Shown piece after piece: positions 26,741-35,234 of a DNA stretch of 64,000 nucleotides. Position numbers and translations under genes: made by a program. The DNA comes from Paracoccaceae bacterium (GTDB lineage Bacteria > Pseudomonadota > Alphaproteobacteria > Rhodobacterales > Rhodobacteraceae), in the NCBI GenBank assembly GCA_019090795.1, contig JAHRVG010000029.1, positions 39,992-103,991 of the forward strand. The letters run 5' to 3'. Under the pieces are notes generated by a model. That model ran no database searches. It was not told the origin of the DNA and saw nothing but the letters and a program-made list of their open reading frames with translations. Each line of letters starts with the position of its first letter. The stretch's first letter is position 1.

Positions 26741-28951
26741 ATGGAAATTGTGGACCCCGCTGATTCCCTGCAACGCAAGAATGAAAAACTGCAAGTGATT
26801 GTAGATGCGTTAATGCAGCGGGCTGAACAAACCAGCGAGAATTCGAGCTATGCCTATGTGCAATTCGAGCGCGCCGCCTTGCTAGAGGCACAGGTGCGCA
26901 AACGCACCGCAGACCAAGAGCGGGTCATGGAGTTGTTGAACGAGTCCAACCAGCGGCTTGCAGAGGCGAACGAAGCCACTGAACTGGCGTGGTCGAATCT
27001 GAAGGAAGCCACTGAAGCCATTGCGGACGGCTTGGCCCTGTTTGATAGCAACGACAAGCTAGTGTTGTTTAACCAGCAGTTTTGTTGCGAACTTCCTGAC
27101 GTGAGCAAGCAACTTAGAAACGGGCTAACCTTCATTGAATATCTGAAACTTGCCAGCCAGAGCGAAAATCTGGTTCTGGCGCCTTTTACGTCACCGGAAA
27201 ACTGGATTGACTGGCGGCTGGGACAGCATCGCAAAAAGCGGGTCCAGTTCAATCTGGTTTGTTCGCTCGGCAATATCCTCCAAATCCAATCGCGACGCAC
27301 CTCAACGGACAGTACTGTGGTTTTACATTCAGATGTCACAGATATCGTGCGTCAGGAGCGTGACCGGCTGATTGACCAGCAGATCATTCATTTGCGTGAA
27401 ACCTTGAACCATCTGGATCAGGGCGTATGTATTTTTGATAACAAGGGTAATCTCGTCGGGCGCAATCGCCGCCTTGAATCCCTTTTGGATCTGCCGCCAA
27501 GCAGGTTTTCAAAGGGCCTGACAATCTTAACCCTTATCGACAAAATGCGCGATCAGGTGATGTTTTTTGGGCCGTTCAGCCTTAGCGATCTATCGGAATG
27601 GGTAGAACAGGAATCGAATAGGCGCACCATTGAATTTGAAGTTACACGTGGTGGTTCAACGATCCTGAGTGTGTTCGGGCAGGAAATGCCCAATCAGGGT
27701 TTTTTACTAAGCTTTCGTGACGTAACTGCCGAAAGGGAAGCGGGCAGAACTCTGGCGGAAATGAATGAAGCGCTGGAGCACCGTGTCAAAGAGCGTACAA
27801 TTGAGCTGGATCAGGCACTGGCCGAAGCCAAGCGTGCCAACGCGTCAAAAACAAGGTTTGTCGCGGCGGCAAGTCACGATTTGGCGCAACCCTTGTCGGC
27901 TGCCAAGTTGTATATCGCGTCTTTGGCCGATGGTGGTGCTGTGCAGAATGCTAGTATGCAGAACGTTGTGGATGTGGCAAAAAAGGCCGAAACCGCTTTG
28001 CAAAGTGTTGAACAGATAATCGAGGCGCTGCTGGATATTTCCCGGTTCGATTCGCGGCTTGCCAAGTTTGATAGGCAACCTGTGCCGTTAAACGCAGTTC
28101 TGAATGCGCTGGAAAATGAAATGGTGCAACAGGCGCAGGCCAAGGGGCTGGCGTTCAATGTTGTGGGCAGTTCTCTGATTGTGAACTCCGATCCCGGTCT
28201 TTTGCGCCGGATTATCCAAAATTTTACATCCAATGCGCTGCGCTATACAGAAAAGGGCAAGGTCTTGGTGGGGGTGCGTCGTGTGGGTGAAAATGCGCGT
28301 ATCGAGGTTTGGGATACCGGACAAGGGATTGAGCCGGAGGAACAAAAAGTCATTTTTGAGGAGTTTAAACAACTGGATCATGGCCCGCACGACACCGAAG
28401 GGTTGGGCCTGGGGCTGGCCATTGTCGAGCGTGCCTGCAAGGCACTAAGGCACCCATTGAGATTGCGTTCGACACCGGGCCGCGGCAGTTGTTTTTCGGT
28501 TGATGTTCCCATTATGATGAAGCCCGTGTTGCGGGTGATTGTCGATGCGCCAAAATCTGAACGCGTTGCAAAAGATGCGATCAGCGGATTGATTGTTTTG
28601 CTGGTTGTTACCGACCAACTCCTTTCCAGCGCATTATCCACGTTGATCGAGGGTTGGGGCGGTGTTGCGCTAGAGGTGGCCTCGGAAACCGAGGCGATTT
28701 CACTGTTGGAGGATGTAGATCTGGTGCCGGATGTTTTGGTTCTGGATGGCCATCTGAATGAGGGAAACACGGGCGTGGATGCATACGATGCGATCACTGC
28801 CCGATTGGGCACTCTGCCAACCCGCATTATCACTGCTGATCGTACAGAAGAGTTTCAATTGCAGTGTCTGGAGCGGCAATTGGAGGTGATGTACAAACCG
28901 ATAGAACCGGCTGCTTTGGCTAGTTTTCTAAGCATTATTGCAAATACTTAG
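26741..28951 (+). CDS. Hybrid sensor histidine kinase, ErcS'/NahK/FlhS-like
   Basis: 736 residues and no membrane segment, so cytosolic. A coiled coil (about 40-95) leads into two PAS-like domains (about 95-200 and 225-330), each with the EAIADGLALFD / DQGVCIFDN motif. A second coiled coil precedes the HisKA domain with His379 (ASHDLAQPLSAAK), the HATPase domain (N box near Asn497, DTGQGI at 525-530, GLGLGL at 554-559) and a C-terminal receiver with Asp669. The receiver lacks the full N-terminal acidic pair. Kinases of this design sit in PQQ loci (ErcS', FlhS), and NahK/ErcS' is inhibited by the FIST protein NosP; a FIST gene lies at 44409. Confidence 0.88.
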   Translation: MEIVDPADSLQRKNEKLQVIVDALMQRAEQTSENSSYAYVQFERAALLEAQVRKRTADQERVMELLNESNQRLAEANEATELAWSNLKEATEAIADGLALFDSNDKLVLFNQQFCCELPDVSKQLRNGLTFIEYLKLASQSENLVLAPFTSPENWIDWRLGQHRKKRVQFNLVCSLGNILQIQSRRTSTDSTVVLHSDVTDIVRQERDRLIDQQIIHLRETLNHLDQGVCIFDNKGNLVGRNRRLESLLDLPPSRFSKGLTILTLIDKMRDQVMFFGPFSLSDLSEWVEQESNRRTIEFEVTRGGSTILSVFGQEMPNQGFLLSFRDVTAEREAGRTLAEMNEALEHRVKERTIELDQALAEAKRANASKTRFVAAASHDLAQPLSAAKLYIASLADGGAVQNASMQNVVDVAKKAETALQSVEQIIEALLDISRFDSRLAKFDRQPVPLNAVLNALENEMVQQAQAKGLAFNVVGSSLIVNSDPGLLRRIIQNFTSNALRYTEKGKVLVGVRRVGENARIEVWDTGQGIEPEEQKVIFEEFKQLDHGPHDTEGLGLGLAIVERACKALRHPLRLRSTPGRGSCFSVDVPIMMKPVLRVIVDAPKSERVAKDAISGLIVLLVVTDQLLSSALSTLIEGWGGVALEVASETEAISLLEDVDLVPDVLVLDGHLNEGNTGVDAYDAITARLGTLPTRIITADRTEEFQLQCLERQLEVMYKPIEPAALASFLSIIANT

Positions 28952-28991
28952 GCATTTTGTTTCACATACAGTTCAGAATTTATCCTCCTAC

Positions 28992-29003
28992 TACTTTAGT
29001 CGT
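28992..29003 (+). promoter_or_regulatory. Shared motif upstream of the molybdenum hydroxylase
   Basis: TACTTTAGTCGT, 102 bases before the 2Fe-2S subunit ATG, recurs exactly (12 bases) in inverse orientation at 35076-35087 and in related form (ACTTTCGTCTT) at 38494. A likely activator site, perhaps for the LuxR-type regulator. Confidence 0.55.
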
Positions 29004-29104
29004 GACAAGGCCTATTGGTACTTTTCAGAGAGGGTTTTGGCGATAAGTTACCTTTAGCCGAGAGTATTTCGATCGCGAAATGTTTGAGCCAAAGGGAGGA
29101 AATC

Positions 29105-29557
29105 ATGAAAAAAATCATTGTGAATGGGGTAGAATCATCCGTCGATGTGACGGACGATACGCCGCTGTTGTGGGCTGTGCGCGAGCAGCTCAAGCTTACG
29201 GGAACCAAGTTTGGTTGTGGTGAGGGTTTGTGCGGGGCCTGTACCGTGCATGTTAACGGCGAGGCCGTGCGCTCGTGTCAGACGCCAGTGGGCGACTTGG
29301 AAGACGGAGCGAAAGTTACCACGATTGAGGGTCTGCATCCTACCAACGAACACCCGTTGCAAGTAGCTTGGATTGAAGAGCAAGTTCCGCAATGCGGTTA
29401 CTGCCAGTCCGGCCAGATTATGCAGGCGGCAGATTTGTTAGCCAATAATCCGAACCCGAGTGATGATGACATTGCTGCGGCAATGGATGGCAACATTTGC
29501 CGCTGCATGACTTATGGGAAAATCAAAACCGCGATCAAACGCGCAGCACAAGCCTGA
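29105..29557 (+). CDS. Molybdenum hydroxylase 2Fe-2S subunit (IorA-like)
   Basis: 150-residue electron-transfer subunit with two 2Fe-2S clusters. The plant-type cluster uses Cys38, Cys43, Cys46 and Cys58; the second uses Cys97, Cys100, Cys132 and Cys134 (CGYC and CRC). The ATG at 29105 is chosen because GGGAGGA lies 7 bases upstream and the conserved N-terminus KKIIVNG starts there. It pairs with the large subunit starting 11 bases downstream, as in isoquinoline 1-oxidoreductase and related aldehyde dehydrogenases. The likely role is oxidising the aldehyde made by the nearby quinoprotein dehydrogenase. Confidence 0.93.
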   Translation: MKKIIVNGVESSVDVTDDTPLLWAVREQLKLTGTKFGCGEGLCGACTVHVNGEAVRSCQTPVGDLEDGAKVTTIEGLHPTNEHPLQVAWIEEQVPQCGYCQSGQIMQAADLLANNPNPSDDDIAAAMDGNICRCMTYGKIKTAIKRAAQA

Positions 29558-29567
29558 GGAGGTCGTT

Positions 29568-31835
29568 ATGAATGTGAAAAACACACCCGAAGTATCACGC
29601 CGCGCCTTTTTGGCCGGCGCAGGTACCGCCACTACTGCCCTGACCATGGGGTTTGCCATGGTGCCAGTTGGCATGTCAGCCGCTGATGCAGCCACGTCGA
29701 ACATGTTCTCGCCGAGCATGTTCTTTGATATTCATCCGGATGGCCGTGTTGTTGTCCATATCTCCAAGTCCGAGTTTGGCCAACATGTTGGCACTGCGCT
29801 GGCGCAGATTCTATGTGATGAGCTGGAATGTGACTGGGCAAATGTTGAAATCAAGCATGTCGGCTTTGATGCACGCTTTGGTTTGATGATCACGGGCGGA
29901 TCCTGGTCGGTCAACTGGTCATTTGATGCCATGTCACGCGCAGGCGCCGCAGGCCGAAAGGTTCTGATTGAGGCCGCCGTTGCCAAGTTTGGCGGAGCTG
30001 TTAGCGAATATACTGCATCTAACGGTGTTATTACCGGCAGAGGGCGTACTATCAGCTATGGCGATCTGGTTGCCTCGGGTGTGGAAGCCCGCTCGATGAC
30101 CGAAGCCGAAGTTGCAGGCCTGACTCTCAAAACTGCGGATCAGCGTCGCTTTGTTGGTCAAGATGTTCCAGCACTGGATATCCCTGCAAAAACACGCGGT
30201 GAAACCGGTTACGGCATTGATGTGGAAATCGACGGCATGGTTTATGCTGTACCCGCCCCGCCACCTGTGCGCTATGGTGCCAAGGTCAATTCTGTTGATG
30301 ACAGTGCTGCCAAGGCAATTGCCGGCTACATGAAACATGTGGTGATTGTCGATCCGATCGGAACGCAAACCGGTTGGGTTATGGCGATTGCCGACAGCTA
30401 TTGGACCGCGAAAAAGGCCGCTGAGGCGCTGAAGATCGACTATGATCTCGGTCCCAATGCCGGTGTTTCACTTGCGAGTATCCATGCAGAATCTGCCCGC
30501 CTGATCGAGAGCGGCGAATCCAGCCGTCTGGTTCTCAATGAAGGTGATGTAGATGCGGCCCTGAAGGGTGGCGAAAAGCTGCATGAGGCGACCTATACAA
30601 CGGGCGTTAACATTCACATGACGATGGAGCCGATGAACGCCACGGTTGATATCCGGGACGGAGTTTACAACATCCATTCCGGCAACCAGTTCCAGACACT
30701 TGTCATGGGTCTTGTACCTGCGGCTTTCGGAATTGAGGCCAGTCAGATCGTCTTTCACCAGCAGTCGCTTGGTGGCGGTTATGGGCGGCGGCTTGATGCG
30801 GATTATATCCTCATGGCTGTTGCGACCGCTGTTGATGTCGGCAAGCCGGTCAAAATGATCTGGACTCGCGAAGCTGATACCCAGTTCGATTTTACCCGCC
30901 CCGCTGCAACGATGAAAATGACTGCCAGCACAACGGGTAAAAAGATCGACGCGTGGGATTCAAACAGCGCGTCGTCTTGGCCAAATGCGCGTATGGCGCC
31001 GGCATTTATGGTGCCTGACCTGAGTGGCAACGAGGAAAACAAATATGACCCCTTTGCCATCAACGGAGCGGATCATTGGTATACGATTGCAAACCGTAGG
31101 GTTAGCAACTCGCAGAATATGATTGCGCAAAATGCTTTGCCTCCGGGAAATGTGCGGGCCGTTTCGCCCACTTGGCAGTTCTGGGCAGGCGAGAGCTTTG
31201 TTGACGAGGTTGCCCATGCTGTTGGGGCCGATCCCCTGAAAATGCGGTTGTCTATGCTGGACGGTGCTGGTCAAAATGCCGGTGCTGGACCGACGACTGA
31301 TGGTGCGATACGTCTTGGTAAAACGCTGGAGAAAGCCGCAGAAATGGGTGGCTATGGCAAAGACATGGGCGCGGGCAAAGGCGTTGGCCTTGCGTGTGTT
31401 TCCAGTCAGGAGCGTGGCTCTGCGACCTGGACTGCCTGTGCAGCGCAGGTCAGTGTTGACAAGGCTAGCGGCGAGTTCACCGTAGAAAAGCTGACTATTG
31501 TCACTGACGTTGGCACAGCGGTAAATCCGGCAGGTGTTGTGGCGCAGGTCACTGGCGCGGCCATGTGGGGCTTTTCGCTGGCGACGCTTGAAGAAGCTGA
31601 AGTGGAAAACGGCGCTATTGTCGCCAACAACTTTGACGGCTTTACCCCGGCGCGCATGTCAGATGCACCTGAAGTAGTGGTAGAACTGATTGAAAGTGGC
31701 CATTACCCAGTGGGCGCAGGCGAGCCAGCGGTGACTGCGGTTGCACCGGCAATTGCCAATGCGATCCAGATTGCGGTTGGCGCGCGGGTTCGCTCGCTGC
31801 CGATCACAGCTGAAAAGGTCAAGGCCGCGCTTTAA
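29568..31835 (+). CDS. Molybdenum hydroxylase large subunit (IorB-like)
   Basis: 755-residue molybdopterin subunit. The N-terminus is a Tat signal with Arg11-Arg12 (SRRAFLAG), so the folded enzyme is exported to the periplasm with its small partner. Family segments include SKSEFGQHVGTALAQILCDELECDW, the insertion HQQSLGGGYGRRLDADYILMA and the catalytic GAGEP with Glu719 near the C-terminus. The closest type is isoquinoline 1-oxidoreductase/aldehyde dehydrogenase beta subunit. GAGGAGG precedes the ATG. No dedicated cytochrome or XdhC-type chaperone is adjacent, so electrons may go to the cytochromes of the PQQ system. Confidence 0.92.
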   Translation: MNVKNTPEVSRRAFLAGAGTATTALTMGFAMVPVGMSAADAATSNMFSPSMFFDIHPDGRVVVHISKSEFGQHVGTALAQILCDELECDWANVEIKHVGFDARFGLMITGGSWSVNWSFDAMSRAGAAGRKVLIEAAVAKFGGAVSEYTASNGVITGRGRTISYGDLVASGVEARSMTEAEVAGLTLKTADQRRFVGQDVPALDIPAKTRGETGYGIDVEIDGMVYAVPAPPPVRYGAKVNSVDDSAAKAIAGYMKHVVIVDPIGTQTGWVMAIADSYWTAKKAAEALKIDYDLGPNAGVSLASIHAESARLIESGESSRLVLNEGDVDAALKGGEKLHEATYTTGVNIHMTMEPMNATVDIRDGVYNIHSGNQFQTLVMGLVPAAFGIEASQIVFHQQSLGGGYGRRLDADYILMAVATAVDVGKPVKMIWTREADTQFDFTRPAATMKMTASTTGKKIDAWDSNSASSWPNARMAPAFMVPDLSGNEENKYDPFAINGADHWYTIANRRVSNSQNMIAQNALPPGNVRAVSPTWQFWAGESFVDEVAHAVGADPLKMRLSMLDGAGQNAGAGPTTDGAIRLGKTLEKAAEMGGYGKDMGAGKGVGLACVSSQERGSATWTACAAQVSVDKASGEFTVEKLTIVTDVGTAVNPAGVVAQVTGAAMWGFSLATLEEAEVENGAIVANNFDGFTPARMSDAPEVVVELIESGHYPVGAGEPAVTAVAPAIANAIQIAVGARVRSLPITAEKVKAAL

Positions 31836-31856
31836 GCCTGACCCTAAAAGAAAAAG

Positions 31857-31888
31857 GCGCCCCTGCTGCAAGGTGGGGGCGCTTTTTT
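31857..31888 (+). terminator. Terminator after the molybdenum hydroxylase
   Basis: Arms GCGCCCC (31857-31863) and GGGGCGC (31876-31882) with six T directly after. An A run on the left side lets it also work for the convergent minus-strand gene. Confidence 0.88.
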
Positions 31889-31905
31889 GCCGTATGGATT
31901 GAGCA

Positions 31906-32793
31906 TTAATCAGGCATCGGCCAATCCTGCTTACGGGGCAGCCAGCGGGGCGCACGATCCTTGCCGACAGCCTCGTTCAATTGTTTGATATACTGCTTCA
32001 ACTCTTCTTTCTCGCCCAGCAAACAATCTGTTTTGGTATGCCGACTTGGCAAACTTGCCGCAAGGTGAACGGGTGCCTGATCTTGCCCTGATATTTCAAG
32101 AACCAACTTTCGGTTCAGGGTCGGGCCGAATTCGTTCCAGTTCAGCAAAGGCTCCATGAAGGCACCAAAACCGCCGATCACACAATCCTGAAAATACAGG
32201 GCCAAGGATGCTTCTGGTCCAGCATCATTCCCAGTTATCAGCGGCAAACCGTTGATCGTTACGCCGTTATACACCAATTTGTCACGTATCCGGTCAACGC
32301 GTGGCCCATTGTTGTTAAAGCCATCGCTGGAGATATCGACAACATGGCGATTGGCCTGAAACGGGCTTTGGCGAAGCAGTTTGAAGGAGGTTTCTAGTGC
32401 CTCTGAAATTGAGGTCCGCCCCCGCCGGTTGACCTGCATGTGGCTCAGTTTTTGCGAAAAGGAAACGGCGCTTTGTGGGTCGTAAATCAGGGTCCACGGC
32501 ACCACCTGAAATTGGATGTCCTCTCCGGCCCATTCCAAGTAGGTGACGGCAATCCGTCCGCGATAGCCCGAGGTAATCGCCGCGATCACCTCGGGGTTCT
32601 GAAACGCAGCGACATAGCCACGTCGCTGGATGTCCTGCTCGTCCCGAGAGATCGAAAAAGATATGTCCACTGCAAGGACAAGCTGCATATCCACTTCGAT
32701 CGGAGTGGATTCAGCAAGGGCGAAGGATGCAGGGCAGGCCAGACCGAGACAGGCCAATGCCTGTTTCAACATGTTTGTCCAAGCTTTCTGCAT
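31906..32793 (-). CDS. DUF1194 von Willebrand factor A-like protein
   Basis: 295-residue exported protein with a signal peptide (residues 1-27, ending FALA-ES). The vWA fold begins with VLAVDISFSIS, giving a MIDAS motif Asp43-x-Ser45-x-Ser47; RTSISEALETSF and HVVDISSDGFNNNG supply the other metal-site segments. The family is DUF1194, of unknown function, common in rhodobacteria. It is the last gene of a minus-strand unit behind the beta-propeller and ABC-type binding protein, so a role in periplasmic protein-protein or metal-dependent assembly of the quinoprotein system is plausible, but only from context. Confidence 0.85.
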   Translation of the reverse strand: MQKAWTNMLKQALACLGLACPASFALAESTPIEVDMQLVLAVDISFSISRDEQDIQRRGYVAAFQNPEVIAAITSGYRGRIAVTYLEWAGEDIQFQVVPWTLIYDPQSAVSFSQKLSHMQVNRRGRTSISEALETSFKLLRQSPFQANRHVVDISSDGFNNNGPRVDRIRDKLVYNGVTINGLPLITGNDAGPEASLALYFQDCVIGGFGAFMEPLLNWNEFGPTLNRKLVLEISGQDQAPVHLAASLPSRHTKTDCLLGEKEELKQYIKQLNEAVGKDRAPRWLPRKQDWPMPD

Positions 32794-32802
32794 TTTTTCC
32801 CC

Positions 32803-33780
32803 TTAACCAGGCCGGAATGCTGCCCCCCACGGGAAGCGTCCGACCTTGATGGTTTTTATTGGTTTCAGTGTTTCTACATCAATTACCGTTACATCGCCCG
32901 AAATGCCGTTAGTCGCGAAAACCTGTTTCTCATCCTCGGCAAATTCCAAATGCCAAACTCGACGGCCGACCAGAACAAAGCCGATTGCCTCAAAGGTTTT
33001 AGCGTCAATAACGGCAACGTGGTTGGCTGGCCCCAAGGCCACAAATGCCTTGGTTCCATCATCTGTTAGGCGGATACCCACGGGCTGTATCAGATCATCT
33101 GAAATACCGGGGATATGCATGTTGAGCGTCTGGATGATTTCTTGCGTCGCGGTGTCGATAATCGCAATTGTGCCGCCGATTTCAGAACTAACCCAAAGGC
33201 GATCCCCGGATTTCGAAAACTCCCCGTGGCGCGGACGTTGGGCCACCAGTGTGTTGTTGAAAATCTCGGCGCTCTCAGTGTCGATCCAATGCACCATATT
33301 GGTGGTTTCCGAGGTGACAATCGCGATTTTGCCGTCGGGGGAAACAGCCATGCCTTCGGGTTCAATGCCAACGTCGATTTCCGCAACGGCCTCGCCGGTT
33401 TCGACATTCAAAACGGTGGCCAGCGCGTCCTCTTCGTTGGAAATATACAGGTGTTTATTGTCGGGGTGCAGCGCGAACTGTTCGGGGTCTTCGCCTGATT
33501 CCAAGCGCCGGATCACCAAGCCGGTATTCGGGTCGAGCACATCAATGGCATCATCATCCGAGGCGCAGATATATAATTCGGAAAAATCTTTGGCAAATGT
33601 AATTCCGCGCGGGCGCAGGCCGACATTATAGGTTGCCTTGACCTTGAGTGTTTTGGTGTCAATGACACTAACGGTGTGGTCTTTTTCGTTGGTGATCCAC
33701 ATCTCGCCCGCCAGGGCAGTTTGGGCGTTTAGGCCCATAACAAGTGCCGCCGCCAATCTGAGATGGTAAAATTTATACAT
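32803..33780 (-). CDS. PQQ-associated YVTN beta-propeller protein
   Basis: 325-residue periplasmic protein with a signal peptide (residues 1-24, ending TALA-GE) followed by about seven repeats of the form DHTVSVIDTKTLKVKATYNVG, DDAIDVLDPNTGLVIRRLESG and GDVTVIDVETLKPIKTIKVG. The ATG at 33780 begins the signal peptide; the open frame continues upstream to 34278, but only as antisense-like read-through of the next gene. It matches the beta-propeller family named for PQQ-dependent catabolism, related to LutD-type proteins in lanthanide-uptake clusters. It follows the binding protein by 16 bases. Confidence 0.9.
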   Translation of the reverse strand: MYKFYHLRLAAALVMGLNAQTALAGEMWITNEKDHTVSVIDTKTLKVKATYNVGLRPRGITFAKDFSELYICASDDDAIDVLDPNTGLVIRRLESGEDPEQFALHPDNKHLYISNEEDALATVLNVETGEAVAEIDVGIEPEGMAVSPDGKIAIVTSETTNMVHWIDTESAEIFNNTLVAQRPRHGEFSKSGDRLWVSSEIGGTIAIIDTATQEIIQTLNMHIPGISDDLIQPVGIRLTDDGTKAFVALGPANHVAVIDAKTFEAIGFVLVGRRVWHLEFAEDEKQVFATNGISGDVTVIDVETLKPIKTIKVGRFPWGAAFRPG

Positions 33781-33796
33781 TTTTGCTTCCTGTTGT

Positions 33797-34996
33797 TTAC
33801 GGGTTGTCAAAAGCACCGCAGGTGCTCTCGGGGGCGTCAAGCCCCAGGGTGTCCAGCTCGCTATGTTGATGCAGGAAACCCGGCAAGGGGGCATTGGCCA
33901 CGACCGCGCGAGGGTGGGTAAGGTGGATGACTTGGCGCATTTGGCCATTCCAGTTGCGAAACGACAGCTTGCGGCCTTTAAAGCCGGCCAATTCAAAAGC
34001 AGCGGACAGGATATAGTTGCGCAGGCTGGCGGCGTCACTGCTGTTGGTACGGGTGACGGCCTCTCCGATACTGCGAATCGCGGCCCAAGCGGCATAATCC
34101 ACTGGGCGCATGGTACGGGCAGCGGTATCAGTAAAACGAGCTTGCAATTGCGCCGCACCCCAGCTCTCAACCGCGCCAGACCAGGCCACAGGGGTAATCC
34201 CCTCGCTGCCCGCGATCGGGCGGGGCAGCCATGTGTTGTAGGGCAGGTAACGGGCGAAATCATCGGTTTCGTCGGCAACGATCAGAATGTCGTGGCGCGG
34301 AAACTCCTGCGTTAATAGGGGGAGTTCGGTTGATGCAGTGCGACGCAAATCGGCGTCAATGACCCATTTCTTCACCTGCTTGATCATCAAACCAAATTTT
34401 CGAGCAGAACTTTGCAGGGCATTTGCAAAAGCGTGATCTGCCGGATGGCGGCCCTCTATCATCACCAGATCATTCCAGCGCCGCAAAAGCAGAAACTGCG
34501 CCAGAGCATCACCGCGCATGGCATAGCTTGGGGCCGTATGCAGCACATTTGCGCGGCAATTGGCATCCCGCAAGGCCACATCGGGACTGCGCACATTCAA
34601 AATCAGGTGGTCAGCATTTGCAGGCCTATCAGCAAATGCCAGAATTGCTACAGCCGGTGCATCAATCAGGATTAGGTCGCCTGGCTGTTTTAATGGGCCG
34701 GAGATGGGTGCAAGCGTGCCGTCCTTGAGCAGGTCAAACACGGAAAGGGAGTATTTATGCCCCAGAAACTTGCCGGTGCCTGCATTGTCATTATTGCCAA
34801 GCACCGCACCGGCAAGGCCTTCGTCTGGCGGGATCGGATCGAGATTGGATAAAACCGGTGGGCGTTCTACGGTTAGGCGGACATAAGAAATATCTGCTTT
34901 GATGCCCTCAGCTTGCGCAGGGGTGTTAAAAGCCGCCGAAACTGCACAAACAACTCCGAATATTGCAGCTGATAACTTTACCAAATATATCTGCAA
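33797..34996 (-). CDS. ABC-type substrate-binding protein of the PQQ system
   Basis: 399-residue periplasmic protein with a signal peptide (residues 1-29, ending AQA-EG). It belongs to the branched-chain-amino-acid-like binding protein group found with PQQ alcohol dehydrogenases: N-terminal IKADISYVRLTVERPPVLSNLDPIPPDEGLAGAVLGNNDNAGTG and central WNDLVMIEGRHPADHAFANALQSSARKFGL. It presumably serves the ATPase/permease pair at 24.5-26.0 kb. LutA/PedB-type proteins have been tied to lanthanide uptake, which supports that role here. First gene of the three-gene minus-strand unit, divergent from the alcohol dehydrogenase. Confidence 0.88.
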   Translation of the reverse strand: MQIYLVKLSAAIFGVVCAVSAAFNTPAQAEGIKADISYVRLTVERPPVLSNLDPIPPDEGLAGAVLGNNDNAGTGKFLGHKYSLSVFDLLKDGTLAPISGPLKQPGDLILIDAPAVAILAFADRPANADHLILNVRSPDVALRDANCRANVLHTAPSYAMRGDALAQFLLLRRWNDLVMIEGRHPADHAFANALQSSARKFGLMIKQVKKWVIDADLRRTASTELPLLTQEFPRHDILIVADETDDFARYLPYNTWLPRPIAGSEGITPVAWSGAVESWGAAQLQARFTDTAARTMRPVDYAAWAAIRSIGEAVTRTNSSDAASLRNYILSAAFELAGFKGRKLSFRNWNGQMRQVIHLTHPRAVVANAPLPGFLHQHSELDTLGLDAPESTCGAFDNP

Positions 34997-35234
34997 ACGG
35001 CTCTCCCCCGAAAAATAGCTCAGTTGTTGGCCATCTACCCAGTGACCGTACCGCAGGACCCTAATTCGAAACTATACGACTAAAGTAAGGTATCCTAGGG
35101 AACTCATATTGAATACAAATATTTCGTGGGTCATTCCAGTTTCTGGACTGACTTTTCGTGATTTGACTTGAGGGGATGCAAAGCAAATGCGGTCTGCTCG
35201 TGGTTGAGTTCAACAACAACCTGGGAGGAAAATA
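34997..35234. promoter_or_regulatory. Divergent promoter region of the alcohol dehydrogenase
   Basis: 238 bases between the binding protein and the alcohol dehydrogenase. It holds ACGACTAAAGTA (35076-35087), the inverse of the motif at 28992, and GTGATTTGACTTG (35158-35170) whose TTGACT is a -35 candidate; the -10 region is weak (AATGCG), as expected for an activator-dependent promoter. GGGAGGA precedes the dehydrogenase ATG. Confidence 0.6.
35076..35087 (-). promoter_or_regulatory. Shared motif TACTTTAGTCGT, inverse copy
   Basis: Exact 12-base match on the minus strand to the site at 28992, 80 bases before the binding-protein ATG, in the same relative orientation as at 28992. Confidence 0.55.

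Noticed and set aside
33781..34278. N-terminal extension of the beta-propeller reading frame by 166 residues
   Set aside because: It overlaps the binding-protein gene in another frame, has no domain character, and the internal ATG at 33780 starts a clear signal peptide.
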